Shown: positions 17,095 through 24,698 of the stretch, one piece after another
Layout of the letters: every line of letters begins with the position of its first letter
How positions within the stretch are numbered: position 1 is the first letter of the stretch
Assembly: GCA_045537695.1 (NCBI GenBank)
Contig: JAZSQB010000027.1
Span: 1-64,000 of the forward strand
Direction: 5' to 3'
DNA length: 64,000 nucleotides
DNA from: RGIG2041 sp045537695
GTDB lineage: Bacteria; Bacillota; Clostridia; UBA1381; UMGS1253
Notes under the pieces: generated by a model
Databases searched by the model: none
Told to the model about the DNA's origin: nothing
What the model saw: only the letters and a program-made list of their open reading frames with translations
Made by a program: the position numbers and the translations under genes

Positions 17095-17366
17095 AAGTCA
17101 TACAGCTCTGCTTCGAAGTCGGTTTTCCATGCGGTAAGTCTGCCGATGACTCAGCCCCGGCACCCCCGTATCACACCCAGTGCACCGCTTATTGCTGCTC
17201 GGTTCCCCGCCTGACAAGGTTCACGGGTCTCGGTCGCACAGGACCAAAGCCTCATTGCCATCCAAAACAAACGCCTGCCATACAAAACCGCTCCTCGGCA
17301 GAGCATTCACCCTTGCTATAGCGGATTGCAAGTTCAGGGTACCGCTACCACCCCGGCTAGTACGAC
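17095..17366 (-). ncRNA. ffs: Signal recognition particle RNA, large (Firmicutes) type
   Basis: The minus strand begins with GCCGGGGTGGTAGCGG and CAATCCGCTATAGCAAGGG, as in Bacillus scRNA. It later has the domain IV hairpin GTCAGGCGGGGAACC with GGAA loop and GAGCAGCAATAAG. The 5' end is set from the promoter at 17373-17401. The 3' end is approximate, before the T-run at 17090-17096. The roughly 270-nt length means an Alu domain is present. Confidence 0.92.
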
Positions 17367-17372
17367 TTATAT

Positions 17373-17401
17373 ATTATACCCTATTTTTTTGATTTGTGCA
17401 A
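17373..17401 (-). promoter_or_regulatory. Promoter of the SRP RNA
   Basis: On the minus strand, TTGCAC, a 17-bp spacer and TATAAT are placed so that the start falls about at 17366. Confidence 0.75.
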
Positions 17402-17475
17402 CTAATTTTTGCTTTTTTATAATTAGAAAATTTATAGCAACAACCGGATAGGAATGTCACTTTAAATTTGTTGTT

Positions 17476-18003
17476 TTACTTCACCTGTACATACTGTCCC
17501 ATAAACAGAATTTCGCCGTTTGTGTTGTCGCGTACCCATTTGTTGATTTCCTGCACAGCACTGTTTTTTGGCACTGTCGCAACCGGTGCATTATAATATG
17601 TACGCATCCGCTCTGCATACGTTTCCGAAACGGTTGCATCTTCTTTTAGCACCCACACACCGTTTGCAAGGTGCAACTGCATCAACTCTTCCATTTTGTA
17701 TATCTCCAAAAGCTTTTCAAGCCTCTGATTATATACCTCCAGGTCCTGTATCCCCAGCGCATCCAAAATTTCTTGTCTGGTTTCGTCCTGCGCACCGTTT
17801 GCAACCATCGCAAACGCACTTTGTATGGAAAGCGGCGAAAACATATAATTCTCATTTTTCGGCATCAGCTTGTTTACATCATCCGCAAAAAATGCACTAT
17901 GCTCTACTTGCGTATCAGTAGTCTTCCATAGGGTTTCTTTTTCACAACCGGTAATGCACAATAGCATACAAACGCATAAAACAGCCGCAACCCATTTTTT
18001 CAT
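17476..18003 (-). pseudogene. Truncated serpin-family lipoprotein
   Basis: The protein of 175 residues starts with a lipoprotein signal (lipobox ITGC, Cys20) and continues with the N-terminal part of a serpin: NYMFSPLSIQSAFAMVANGA, then LHLANGVWV and INKWVRDNTNG. Serpins have about 380 residues with the reactive-centre loop near the C terminus. Here the homology stops after the INKWV helix and a short unrelated tail (LFMGQYVQVK) ends the frame. The loop that traps proteases is therefore missing. No remnant of the C-terminal half is visible downstream, where the SRP promoter begins. It may be a decayed gene or a fragment retained for another reason. Confidence 0.8.
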
Positions 18004-18075
18004 AGAAAGACCTCCTTGTTTTCATGCTCTGCCACTATAGACGCATTTTGCTTACAAAAGTTCCCAAAATGCACA

Positions 18076-18099
18076 AAAAGCCGGTTTGCACCGGCTTTT
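18076..18099 (-). terminator. Terminator of the ECF S-component gene
   Basis: The stem AAAAGCCGGT/ACCGGCTTTT with a TTGC loop sits just past the stop codon at 18102. Confidence 0.8.
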
Positions 18100-18101
18100 C
18101 T

Positions 18102-18698
18102 TTAATTCTTCTTTAAAAATACTAACAGTGCCTTCGACACCGCTGTGGCAATAACACCGCAGGTAAGAACCTCCGCAATACCGTTGGATAAAAACACACC
18201 CCAGATAAACAACCACGCGCTTTTGCCTGCCGCAATCTGCTGAAAAACCGGTGTGCTTGAAAACAGCAATACCAGCGTGCCCAAAAACAGAACGGTATTT
18301 AAAAGCGGTGCTGCAATGCTACCGAGAATTACACTAAATACATTATCACCAACTACCTTCTTTGCGCCCACATAGGACAAACCGCAAAGCCAGCCCATCA
18401 GCACGCGCGGCACAATACAAAGCACCATTGTGCCAAAAACATTATAATTAAACAGAAGCGTTGTCATACCGCCGCTGCCGGAAATCGCACTCCACGCGCT
18501 GGTCAAGCCAAAAACCAGACCCAATACGGCCCCCGCCGTCGGACCCATCGTCACCGCACAAACCGCAATCGGCACCGTCAGAATCGTCACATTGAGAATC
18601 GGGGTTTTAATATAGCCGAGACCGGTCATGGTCATCAAAAGCAAAATTGCTGCAAAAAACGTCACTCTCATCCAGTACTGCAAATTTTTATTTTTCAT
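18102..18698 (-). CDS. ECF transporter substrate-binding (S) component
   Basis: This is a small integral membrane protein of 198 residues with about six membrane segments. The features fit S-components of energy-coupling-factor vitamin transporters: a hydrophobic start, then TVPIAVCAVTMGPTAGAVLG, the family's AxxxA-like helix for docking to EcfT, and a C-terminal FLSNGIAEVLTCGVIAT. The substrate cannot be read from sequence; a vitamin such as pantothenate or folate is possible. No ATPase or EcfT gene is nearby, so it would use a shared module encoded elsewhere. The ATG at 18698 has GGAGGGGA upstream. Confidence 0.82.
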   Translation of the reverse strand: MKNKNLQYWMRVTFFAAILLLMTMTGLGYIKTPILNVTILTVPIAVCAVTMGPTAGAVLGLVFGLTSAWSAISGSGGMTTLLFNYNVFGTMVLCIVPRVLMGWLCGLSYVGAKKVVGDNVFSVILGSIAAPLLNTVLFLGTLVLLFSSTPVFQQIAAGKSAWLFIWGVFLSNGIAEVLTCGVIATAVSKALLVFLKKN

Positions 18699-18717
18699 AT
18701 TGTCCCCTCCTGCTGCT

Positions 18718-18746
18718 ATACTACCACCTTTTTCGCAAAAAATCAA
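18718..18746 (-). promoter_or_regulatory. Promoter of the ECF S-component gene
   Basis: On the minus strand, TTGATT, a 17-bp spacer and TAGTAT give a very short 5' leader before the GGAGGGG box. Confidence 0.5.
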
Positions 18747-18841
18747 GCCCATCCAGACATTTCTTGGAACAAATGCCAAATTTCGTCGTTTAGTAAGATA
18801 TAAACAATTTGTGAATTTGCCGAAACCCTCTGTTTTGGTGG

Positions 18842-18871
18842 TTGACAGAAAAACAAACAAGGTGCTATAAT
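18842..18871 (+). promoter_or_regulatory. Promoter of the LCP gene
   Basis: TTGACA, an 18-bp spacer and TATAAT with extended TGC form a strong sigma-A promoter about 65 bp before the coding start. Confidence 0.75.
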
Positions 18872-18937
18872 ATTTTTGCTAGAGTATGCTTAATTAGTTT
18901 TAGTTAGATACATATTATGGAAACGGAGGCCTTGGAC

Positions 18938-20440
18938 TTGAAGCAAAAGGAAGTCATTTTTAATTCTTTTCCAAACGATGCAAGCAAATCCGGTGGGGAA
19001 AACACAGATACCTCTACCACCATTCGCTTTAATGCAATAAAATCAACGGATGCATTTGATGTTGAAAGTGTATATACGCCGCGTACGCGCGCCGGCGCAG
19101 CAACAAGAACAACCAGTCGCAGAAGGACAACAACGCGTGCGCGTCAATCCGGCAAATCCAAAAAGGCAGATTTATCCCGGCTGAAAACAATGACGAAAAG
19201 GAAGAAAATCACTTTTTTAATTGTCAGCGTTCTTTTGCTCTTCTTTTTAATCAGCAGTTGCAAATTCCTGTTTTTGCTGGGTAATCCGCTTATTGGCGGC
19301 GATATTGACGAAGAAATTAAAAAGGCACAGGACGCAGTTAAGAATGATATGGTATCCGTTCTGCTGATCGGCACAGACGGCGGTGGCTACAATACAGATA
19401 CCATTATGCTTGCCGTAATGAACTGCAAAAGCAAGGAAATCAGCTTAATTTCCATTCCGCGTGATACACGCGTGCCGAATCCGTACGGTGGCAGCGGGTA
19501 TGCAAAAATCAACTCCGTCTATGCCGCAAAGGGTATGGCAGGTTTAATTTCGCAAGTCAAAGCAGTTACCGGTATGCCGGTCAACTTCTATGCGATGATT
19601 GACTTTGAAGGTTTCAGAGAAGCCATTGACGTTTTGGGCGGTGTTGAATTTAATGTGCCGCAGCGTATGAAGTATTATGACCCTGTGCAGGATTTAAATA
19701 TCGATTTATATCCGGGTGTGCAAATCCTCGACGGTGACAAAGCGGAGCAGCTCGTGCGTTGCCGAAACATATACGCGCAGGCTGACCTTGCCAGAACAGA
19801 AGTGCAACGCAATTTTATCAAAGCAACAATTGAACAGCATGCAACTGTCGCAAATCTGACGAAACTCGGCGACCTGTATAAAACCCTGGAGCCGTATGTA
19901 AAAACAAGTGTGACGCTGGGCGATGCACTCAAGTACGGCGCTTCCGTAACCGGCGTAAAATCCGACCGCATTTATTCTTATATGTTGCCGGGCGCTGCTG
20001 GTTCTTACGGTTCAAAGAACATTTCTTATTTCATCTATGATGCAGAAGAAGTCAAGGCACTCGCAAACGAGATTGGGTACGGCGAGGTAGAGGTTGTAAG
20101 ACTGCCGGCACCGACAATGTCCAGCGATAAAAAGGCCGAAATTCCTGAAGAAGAGGAAGATAAAAAAGAGGATACGAAAGAAGATAGCAAGGATAAAGAC
20201 GATACCTCTAAAACCGATAGTGATGAAAACAAAAAAGAACCTGCCGATGCAGAAGATAAGAAGGATGAAAAGCCGGATACTTCCCCGAAGGATCCAACTG
20301 CAGAAATGCAAAAGCCCCAGTCTCCTGCAGAACATCCGGCAGATACGCAAAAACCAATCCCTGGTCCGAAACCACAACCGCAACCGTCCCCGACGCCGAC
20401 GCAGCCGGTGGATCAGACACAAGTGCCGGACGGAATTTAA
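18938..20440 (+). CDS. LytR-CpsA-Psr (LCP) family cell-wall glycopolymer ligase
   Basis: LCP enzymes attach teichoic-acid-like polymers from lipid carriers to peptidoglycan. The 500-residue protein has a cytosolic Arg/Thr-rich N terminus and one membrane helix (about residues 87-110). The LCP domain has TDGGGYNTDTIMLAVMN, SIPRDTRV and LVRCRNIYAQADLARTEVQ; its conserved Arg and Asp bind the polyprenyl phosphate. A tail of about 110 residues follows, first Lys/Asp/Glu-rich, then Pro/Gln-rich, probably spanning the wall. I chose a TTG start at 18938 since ACGGAGG lies 8 bp upstream. An ATG at 18917 lies before that box and has no site of its own. Confidence 0.9.
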   Translation: MKQKEVIFNSFPNDASKSGGENTDTSTTIRFNAIKSTDAFDVESVYTPRTRAGAATRTTSRRRTTTRARQSGKSKKADLSRLKTMTKRKKITFLIVSVLLLFFLISSCKFLFLLGNPLIGGDIDEEIKKAQDAVKNDMVSVLLIGTDGGGYNTDTIMLAVMNCKSKEISLISIPRDTRVPNPYGGSGYAKINSVYAAKGMAGLISQVKAVTGMPVNFYAMIDFEGFREAIDVLGGVEFNVPQRMKYYDPVQDLNIDLYPGVQILDGDKAEQLVRCRNIYAQADLARTEVQRNFIKATIEQHATVANLTKLGDLYKTLEPYVKTSVTLGDALKYGASVTGVKSDRIYSYMLPGAAGSYGSKNISYFIYDAEEVKALANEIGYGEVEVVRLPAPTMSSDKKAEIPEEEEDKKEDTKEDSKDKDDTSKTDSDENKKEPADAEDKKDEKPDTSPKDPTAEMQKPQSPAEHPADTQKPIPGPKPQPQPSPTPTQPVDQTQVPDGI

Positions 20441-20494
20441 ACAAAAAGCATACAAAAAAGACACTTCGTATCAGGTGTACTCTTAAGGACAGTA

Positions 20495-20524
20495 AAAGGC
20501 TCTTGCAATTTTGCGAGAGCCTTT
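20495..20524. repeat. Hairpin at the 3' end of the RAYT gene
   Basis: AAAGGCTCT and AGAGCCTTT arms with an inner GCAA/TTGC pair form a near-perfect 14-bp stem. It overlaps the RAYT stop codon. A related hairpin (GGCTCTCGC-TACT-GCGAGAGCC) sits at the same place beside the decayed RAYT at 29.1 kb. It may also end LCP transcription. Confidence 0.75.
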
Positions 20525-21020
20525 AATCATTGTAAAAACAATCTTTTTCCCATCTTAAAACATTTGTATCAATATATTCCCATATTTTCTGATAATCCTT
20601 TTCACCACGGATTATATGGTCATTATAGGAAGATTGCCATACATTTTTACCATATTCTTTATTGCAATATCTCTTTAATAAGGATATAAATTTTGATATT
20701 TCGTTATTGTAGGGTGCGGCGGTTTGCGACGCACCGTTTTTGTAATCCGTAATATTCAAAATTAAATGAAAATGATTTGGCATTATGACATATTTATCTA
20801 TTTTTATATGAGAGTATTTCTCGTTCATCAGATTAATATATTTATCAAGAATTGCACCACATTCCGATAGTATTATTTGCGGTGTGTCGAAATCGCCACA
20901 CCCTACGATTTTTCCAAGCAGTTGTTTTCTATCTTTCACGCAGATTGTCAGGAAATACATCCCCGGTGTTGAATAATCATATCCTTTTAATCTTGTTGGT
21001 TTTCGTTTTGGTAAATCCAT
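20523..21020 (-). CDS. REP-associated tyrosine transposase (RAYT, Y1_Tnp family)
   Basis: This single-strand DNA nuclease of 165 residues is related to IS200/IS605 TnpA. It has the HUH-type metal motif in VIMPNHFHLI (His83, His85). The likely catalytic Tyr132 is in WQSSYNDHII. The early motif GMYFLTICVKDRKQLLG is typical of RAYTs, which are domesticated or mobile enzymes thought to move short REP palindromes. Two segments, residues 39-48 and about 96-104, are translations of GTAGGG-tagged REP sequences lying in frame. The gene starts 4 bp after the XRE gene, with only a weak ribosome site. The length and catalytic residues suggest it is intact. Confidence 0.88.
   Translation of the reverse strand: MDLPKRKPTRLKGYDYSTPGMYFLTICVKDRKQLLGKIVGCGDFDTPQIILSECGAILDKYINLMNEKYSHIKIDKYVIMPNHFHLILNITDYKNGASQTAAPYNNEISKFISLLKRYCNKEYGKNVWQSSYNDHIIRGEKDYQKIWEYIDTNVLRWEKDCFYND
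20709..20736 (+). repeat. REP-like palindrome inside the RAYT gene, copy 1
   Basis: GTAGGG is followed by a palindrome with stem GGTGCG/CGCACC. It lies in frame in the RAYT gene and encodes part of NGASQTAAP (on the minus strand). Confidence 0.75.
20880..20907 (-). repeat. REP-like palindrome inside the RAYT gene, copy 2
   Basis: On the minus strand, GTAGGG is followed by a palindrome with stem GGTGTG/CACACC. It is read in frame as VGCGDFDTPQ of the transposase. Orientation is opposite to copy 1. Confidence 0.75.
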
Positions 21021-21024
21021 ACTA

Positions 21025-21267
21025 TTATTTTATTTCCTGTTCTAAATCGTCAAAATCTTTTGTTGAAAAGAATTCTCCTAATGTGATTTCTAATCCATCA
21101 CAAAATTTCTTGATTGTTCTTATAGAAATATCCCTGCGTGATTTATCCATCATACTATATGCAGTTGACGGTGTTACGCCTGATATGTTTGCAAGCTCAT
21201 TTATCCGCATATTTCTTTCAGCACAAAGTTCATTAAACCTTTTTACGATTACATCTTTAACATCCAT
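21025..21267 (-). CDS. XRE-family helix-turn-helix regulator
   Basis: This 80-residue single-domain DNA-binding protein has a helix-turn-helix in MRINELANISGVTPSTAYSM, like Cro/CI-type repressors, followed by TIKKFCDGLEITLGEFF, typical of this class. It has a GAGGTG box. It is encoded directly upstream of the RAYT and divergently from the secreted stalk-domain protein. The gap between the two starts holds a 12-bp palindrome next to a promoter, so self-regulation and control of both sides is a reasonable inference. Regulation of the RAYT by it would follow from the shared transcript. Confidence 0.88.
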   Translation of the reverse strand: MDVKDVIVKRFNELCAERNMRINELANISGVTPSTAYSMMDKSRRDISIRTIKKFCDGLEITLGEFFSTKDFDDLEQEIK

Positions 21268-21310
21268 TTTAAAACACCTCGTAAAGATATTTTAAAATAA
21301 TTTACATTTT

Positions 21311-21352
21311 TGCGTATACGCACTTGCGTATTTTATGAAATTATGATATACT
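21311..21352 (+). promoter_or_regulatory. Promoter with overlapping operator-like palindrome
   Basis: TTGCGT (21324-21329), a 17-bp spacer and TATACT with extended TGA drive the stalk-domain gene. The perfect palindrome TGCGTATACGCA (21311-21322) and a further TTGCGTA copy overlap the -35 region, as expected for a repressor site of the divergent XRE gene. Confidence 0.6.
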
Positions 21353-21401
21353 ATATTTGTGAAAATTATTCAAAAGAATAAAATTTTGGAGGTTAAACAA
21401 A

Positions 21402-22172
21402 ATGAAGAAAAGATTACAAGGATTGATTGCAGGTGTACTGATAGGTGCAATGCTGGCGAGTGGGGTGGTATTTGCAAAACAAATCAGTGAAACAGCAGAG
21501 TTGTTTTATAACAACATTAAGATTTACATTGACGGCGGAGAAATTGTTCCAAAAGATGCAAATGGCAATGTTGTTGAACCATTTACAATGAACGGAACAA
21601 CATATTTGCCTGTTCGTGCTATTTCAAATGCTTTTGGAAAAGATGTTGAATGGGACGGAGCAACGCAGAGCGTTTACATTGGAAAGAAAGACCAGACAAA
21701 ACCCGATAATTATTTGCATAGAATTCAGTATAATGATTATCGTGAGGCTGATGACGATAATGATTTTGCTATTATAAATGGTACAATTACAGATTACAAT
21801 AACAATGTATATACTAACGGATTACTATTTTTTGTAGATTGGCACAGAGAATTACAGGATGACGCGGATAAGAGCGATATATTGGTGGCATATCCTTTAA
21901 ACAGTAGTTATAACACTCTGAAGGGAAAAATTATCATCCCAAAAGAACGCAACATAAGCACAACCGCTGCGACACGGTGTGAATCCGCAAGTAATGATGT
22001 TTTCTTTTATGGAGATGGCAAATTACTTTATAAGGCCACAGGAGTAACATCATCAATGCCATTTTCATTTGATTTGAATATTAAAGGCGTGAACCAATTA
22101 GTAGTTAAAATTAAATGTGCACAAAATTCTTCAACTCATATAGCCCTTACAGATTTGGCACTTTATAAATAA
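21402..22172 (+). CDS. Secreted stalk-domain protein with C-terminal NPCBM-like domain
   Basis: The 256-residue protein has a signal peptide (LIAGVLIGAMLASGVVFA) and then a stalk domain of the copper-amine-oxidase N-terminal type: IKIYIDGGEIVPKDANG with PFTMNGTTYLPVRAIS and the DVEWDGATQSVYIG strand. The C-terminal part (GDGKLLYKATGVTSSMPFSFD, VNQLVVKIKCAQ, ALTDLAL) resembles NPCBM carbohydrate-binding modules. It is probably a surface or secreted adhesin-like protein; no catalytic domain is visible. The GGAGG box lies 11 bp upstream. Codon use is more A/T-rich than in neighbours, supporting acquisition with the island. Confidence 0.75.
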   Translation: MKKRLQGLIAGVLIGAMLASGVVFAKQISETAELFYNNIKIYIDGGEIVPKDANGNVVEPFTMNGTTYLPVRAISNAFGKDVEWDGATQSVYIGKKDQTKPDNYLHRIQYNDYREADDDNDFAIINGTITDYNNNVYTNGLLFFVDWHRELQDDADKSDILVAYPLNSSYNTLKGKIIIPKERNISTTAATRCESASNDVFFYGDGKLLYKATGVTSSMPFSFDLNIKGVNQLVVKIKCAQNSSTHIALTDLALYK

Positions 22173-22193
22173 TGTCCGGTACTGTAACAAGCA

Positions 22194-22345
22194 GGGAAGA
22201 TGTATCGCATCTTCCGATAATTTTAGGATAATCCTAAGACCTTATGAAGAGGAACGACACGCAGGTCTTTCCCTACAATGCGGTTCGTCGGAAACCGCCG
22301 AACCCTACGATAAAAGGCTGAACGAAATCAATCGTTCAGCCTTTT
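22194..22345. repeat. Hairpin cluster with a REP unit at the island's right side
   Basis: It contains GGAAGATG-tatcg-CATCTTCC (about 22195-22215), which may end transcription of the stalk gene. A REP-like unit follows on the minus strand (22271-22310: GTAGGGTTCGG...CGAACCG). A 14-bp stem AAAAGGCTGAACGA/TCGTTCAGCCTTTT (22312-22345) comes just before the right inverted repeat. Confidence 0.7.
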
Positions 22346-22405
22346 AAATTACTGTCCTTTAGAGTACTCCTCATAAGAAGTGTCTTTTTTACTAAGAAAA
22401 ATCAA

Positions 22406-22687
22406 TTATTCCGCAATCAAATCAGCCTCTTCAGCAAGAGCAGTTTCATACTTTGCCAAAATCGAACTTTCTAAATACTCACGCATCTGCGCGTTGATCG
22501 GATGAGCGATGTCTTTAAACTCGCCGTCTGCCGTCTTTCGACTCGGCATTGCAATGAATAACTTATCCTGTCCCTCGATAATCTTAATATCATGAACAAC
22601 GATAGCGTTATCAAATGTAACGGAAACTACTGCTTTCATTTTACCCTCAGCATTGATTTTTCTTACTCTGATATCCGTTATCTCCAC
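22406..22687 (-). CDS. spoVG: Septation and regulatory protein SpoVG
   Basis: This small conserved nucleic-acid-binding protein of 93 residues affects septation and sporulation in Bacillus and surface-protein expression in other Firmicutes. Family marks are [11 protein letters not shown] at the start and [19 protein letters not shown] in the middle. The start codon is GTG with a GGGAGGTG box 7 bp upstream. Its promoter is a TTGACA-17-GATAGT form; in Bacillus the gene is under sigma-H, but no clear sigma-H box is seen. Its 3' end faces the island. Confidence 0.95.
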   Translation of the reverse strand: MEITDIRVRKINAEGKMKAVVSVTFDNAIVVHDIKIIEGQDKLFIAMPSRKTADGEFKDIAHPINAQMREYLESSILAKYETALAEEADLIAE

Positions 22688-22750
22688 GATATTTCACCTC
22701 CCTACGAACAGTCGCTTTTTCGCACACAACTGCTCCATTTTTTCATTTTC

Positions 22751-22779
22751 ACTATCTCATAATTTCTAATAAATGTCAA
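22751..22779 (-). promoter_or_regulatory. Promoter of spoVG
   Basis: On the minus strand, TTGACA, a 17-bp spacer and GATAGT. The rest of the 337-bp gap to murC (22688-23024) is AT-rich and holds nothing else that I can name. Confidence 0.6.
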
Positions 22780-22982
22780 TAGCTTTTTAACCAATTCCTT
22801 GCAAAATGTAACAGAATTTTCGTTTTAATTGTAAAAACATTGTGCAAATCTAATAGTTCACAATTTCATTTTTTGTAGCTTTAGCACAAAAACCATTTTT
22901 TCACTGTATCTATACTATGCGCAATAAAAAATTTTTCTTGCATTTTTCTTTGAAAAGTGTTTTAATTTATCTTATGTTGTTA

Positions 22983-22988
22983 TATAAT
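22983..22988 (+). promoter_or_regulatory. -10 box of a likely murC promoter
   Basis: A perfect TATAAT lies 37 bp before murC; the -35 region (TTTTAA/TTTAAT) is poor. Confidence 0.35.
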
Positions 22989-23024
22989 GATATCTAGGAA
23001 TATAAATAGGGAGTTTATCCGAAC

Positions 23025-24401
23025 ATGAACGATTTTTATATCTCGTCTCTCAGCAAAAATGCAAAAATACATTTTATTGGCATTGGCGGCATCAGTATGA
23101 GCGGTCTTGCGCATATTTGTATTAAGGAAGGTTTTACAGTGTCCGGCTCGGACACCGGCACTTCCCCCATTCTGAACCGTCTCTCCGATGCAGGTGCAAC
23201 CATCTATCGCGGTCACGATGCAAAAAACTGTATCGGCGCAGAGCTGGTTGTCTATACAGCGGCGATTCAGGAGGATAATCCGGAGCTTGTATATGCGCGC
23301 GAAAATGGTATACAAAACATCGAACGGTCGATATTTTTAGGTGCGGTAATGCGCAGCTACAGCGATTGCGTATGTATCGCCGGTACGCACGGCAAAACCA
23401 CCACAACCTCCATGATGTCGCACGTACTTTTGGCACACGACTGTGACCCGACGATTTTAATTGGCGGCGAGCTCGATGCCATCGGCGGCAATTATCGTTT
23501 GGGTAAAACCGGTTACTTTTTAACGGAAGCTTGTGAATACCATAGCTCCTTTTTAGAGTTTTTTCCGAAATACGCACTCATTACCAATGTAGATGCAGAC
23601 CATTTAGACTACTTTAAAGACTTAAATCACATCAAAGAAACCTTTACAGCCTATGCAAAGCTCCCTGGCAAGGATGGTTTCGTGATTGTCTGCGGCGACG
23701 ATGAAAACGCAATGGAATGTGTGCAAACCACAGACGCAACCATCATCACATACGGTCTGGATGCCAAAAACGACATACACCCGACCGGGGTATATACAAA
23801 AGAACACCATATGTGCTTTGAACTGGAAACAGCCGGCGAAACGCGCAAGGTACACCTGCAGGTGGCAGGTATGCACAATCTTTACAATGCGCTCGCGTGT
23901 TTTGCCATCGGCAAAGCGATGGGCATAGATGCCGATACCGTGCAGCGCGGCGTGGAAAGCTTTACCATGGTGCACCGCCGTTTTGAAAGAAAAGGCGAGC
24001 TAAACGGTGCTTGCATTGTAGACGATTATGCCCACCATCCAACGGAAATCATGTGCACACTGCAGGCGGCAAAATCTATCGCCAATGGGCGCGTTATTGT
24101 TGCATTCCAGCCGCATACGTACACCAGAACGTACACCTTGCTTGAAGAGTTTGCAAATGCGTTTAACGATGCGGACGAAGTGCTCGTATTTGACATTTAT
24201 GCGGCACGCGAAAAGGATACCGGTCTGATTCACGCGCGTGACCTAGCTAAAAAGCTAAAGCAAAACGGTGTAAATGCAAAATATATCGAAAACTTTGATG
24301 CGGCCGAGACGAATTTAAGACACACCTTACAGCCCGGGGATATATTACTCACAATGGGTGCCGGCAACATATTTCAGGTCGGCGAATATTTATTAAAATA
24401 A
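23025..24401 (+). CDS. murC: UDP-N-acetylmuramate--L-alanine ligase
   Basis: MurC adds the first alanine to UDP-MurNAc in peptidoglycan synthesis, using ATP in the cytosol. The 458-residue protein has the N-terminal motif FIGIGGISMSGLA, the ATP loop GTHGKTTTT near residue 120, ACEYHSSFLEF, the central NVDADHLD and the C-terminal DDYAHHPTEI. Length is standard. It stands alone here, transcribed away from spoVG and ended by a strong terminator shared with tRNA-Leu. Confidence 0.97.
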   Translation: MNDFYISSLSKNAKIHFIGIGGISMSGLAHICIKEGFTVSGSDTGTSPILNRLSDAGATIYRGHDAKNCIGAELVVYTAAIQEDNPELVYARENGIQNIERSIFLGAVMRSYSDCVCIAGTHGKTTTTSMMSHVLLAHDCDPTILIGGELDAIGGNYRLGKTGYFLTEACEYHSSFLEFFPKYALITNVDADHLDYFKDLNHIKETFTAYAKLPGKDGFVIVCGDDENAMECVQTTDATIITYGLDAKNDIHPTGVYTKEHHMCFELETAGETRKVHLQVAGMHNLYNALACFAIGKAMGIDADTVQRGVESFTMVHRRFERKGELNGACIVDDYAHHPTEIMCTLQAAKSIANGRVIVAFQPHTYTRTYTLLEEFANAFNDADEVLVFDIYAAREKDTGLIHARDLAKKLKQNGVNAKYIENFDAAETNLRHTLQPGDILLTMGAGNIFQVGEYLLK

Positions 24402-24404
24402 ACG

Positions 24405-24437
24405 AAAAAAGCACTTGCCTTACGCAAGTGCTTTTTT
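24405..24437. terminator. Bidirectional terminator of murC and tRNA-Leu
   Basis: A perfect 14-bp stem (24405-24418 with 24424-24437) with A6 and T6 tails serves both strands. It abuts the CCA end of the tRNA directly. Confidence 0.9.
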
Positions 24438-24523
24438 GGTGCCGCTGGTCGGGGTCGAACCGACACGGTATCACTACCACAGGATTTTGAGTCCAGCGCG
24501 TCTGCCAATTCCACCACAGCGGC
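24438..24523 (-). tRNA. tRNA-Leu (anticodon CAA)
   Basis: This 86-nt class II tRNA has the acceptor GCCGCTG paired with CAGCGGC, the TTCGA-type T loop and a long variable arm. The anticodon CAA is at 24487-24489 (minus strand), and the 3' CCA is encoded. It decodes UUG. A TTGACA-17-TATCTT promoter precedes it. Confidence 0.96.
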
Positions 24524-24545
24524 ATATGAAATTGAACACTTAAAT

Positions 24546-24574
24546 AAGATACCATATTCGACGGAAGATGTCAA
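24546..24574 (-). promoter_or_regulatory. Promoter of tRNA-Leu
   Basis: On the minus strand, TTGACA, a 17-bp spacer and TATCTT end about 22 bp before the tRNA. Confidence 0.75.
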
Positions 24575-24630
24575 GCGTTTTTTTAATAAACTTTGCATAA
24601 AATCATACGAAAAGGCAATGTTTTTATTGA

Positions 24631-24658
24631 TTGTAAAACTTTTTTGTGCTAATATAAA
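24631..24658 (+). promoter_or_regulatory. Probable glnA promoter
   Basis: TTGTAA, a 16-bp spacer and TATAAA lie about 40 bp before the glnA start. No GlnR-type TGTNAN7TNACA site is evident. Confidence 0.45.
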
Positions 24659-24698
24659 TACATCAGTAGCAATTCCAATAAAAAAGGAGTGTAAACAA

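Larger units (their letters stand above)
20454..22390. mobile_element. Accessory island bounded by 41-bp inverted repeats
   Basis: The left end (20454-20494) and the reverse complement of the right end (22350-22390) match at 37 of 41 positions. Each repeat is followed inward by a long hairpin starting AAAGGCT (20495-20524 and 22312-22345). Inside are a RAYT transposase gene, an XRE regulator and a divergent secreted protein, in sequence visibly richer in A and T than the flanking genes. It lies between the convergent LCP and spoVG genes. No clear target duplication is seen. Confidence 0.6.
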
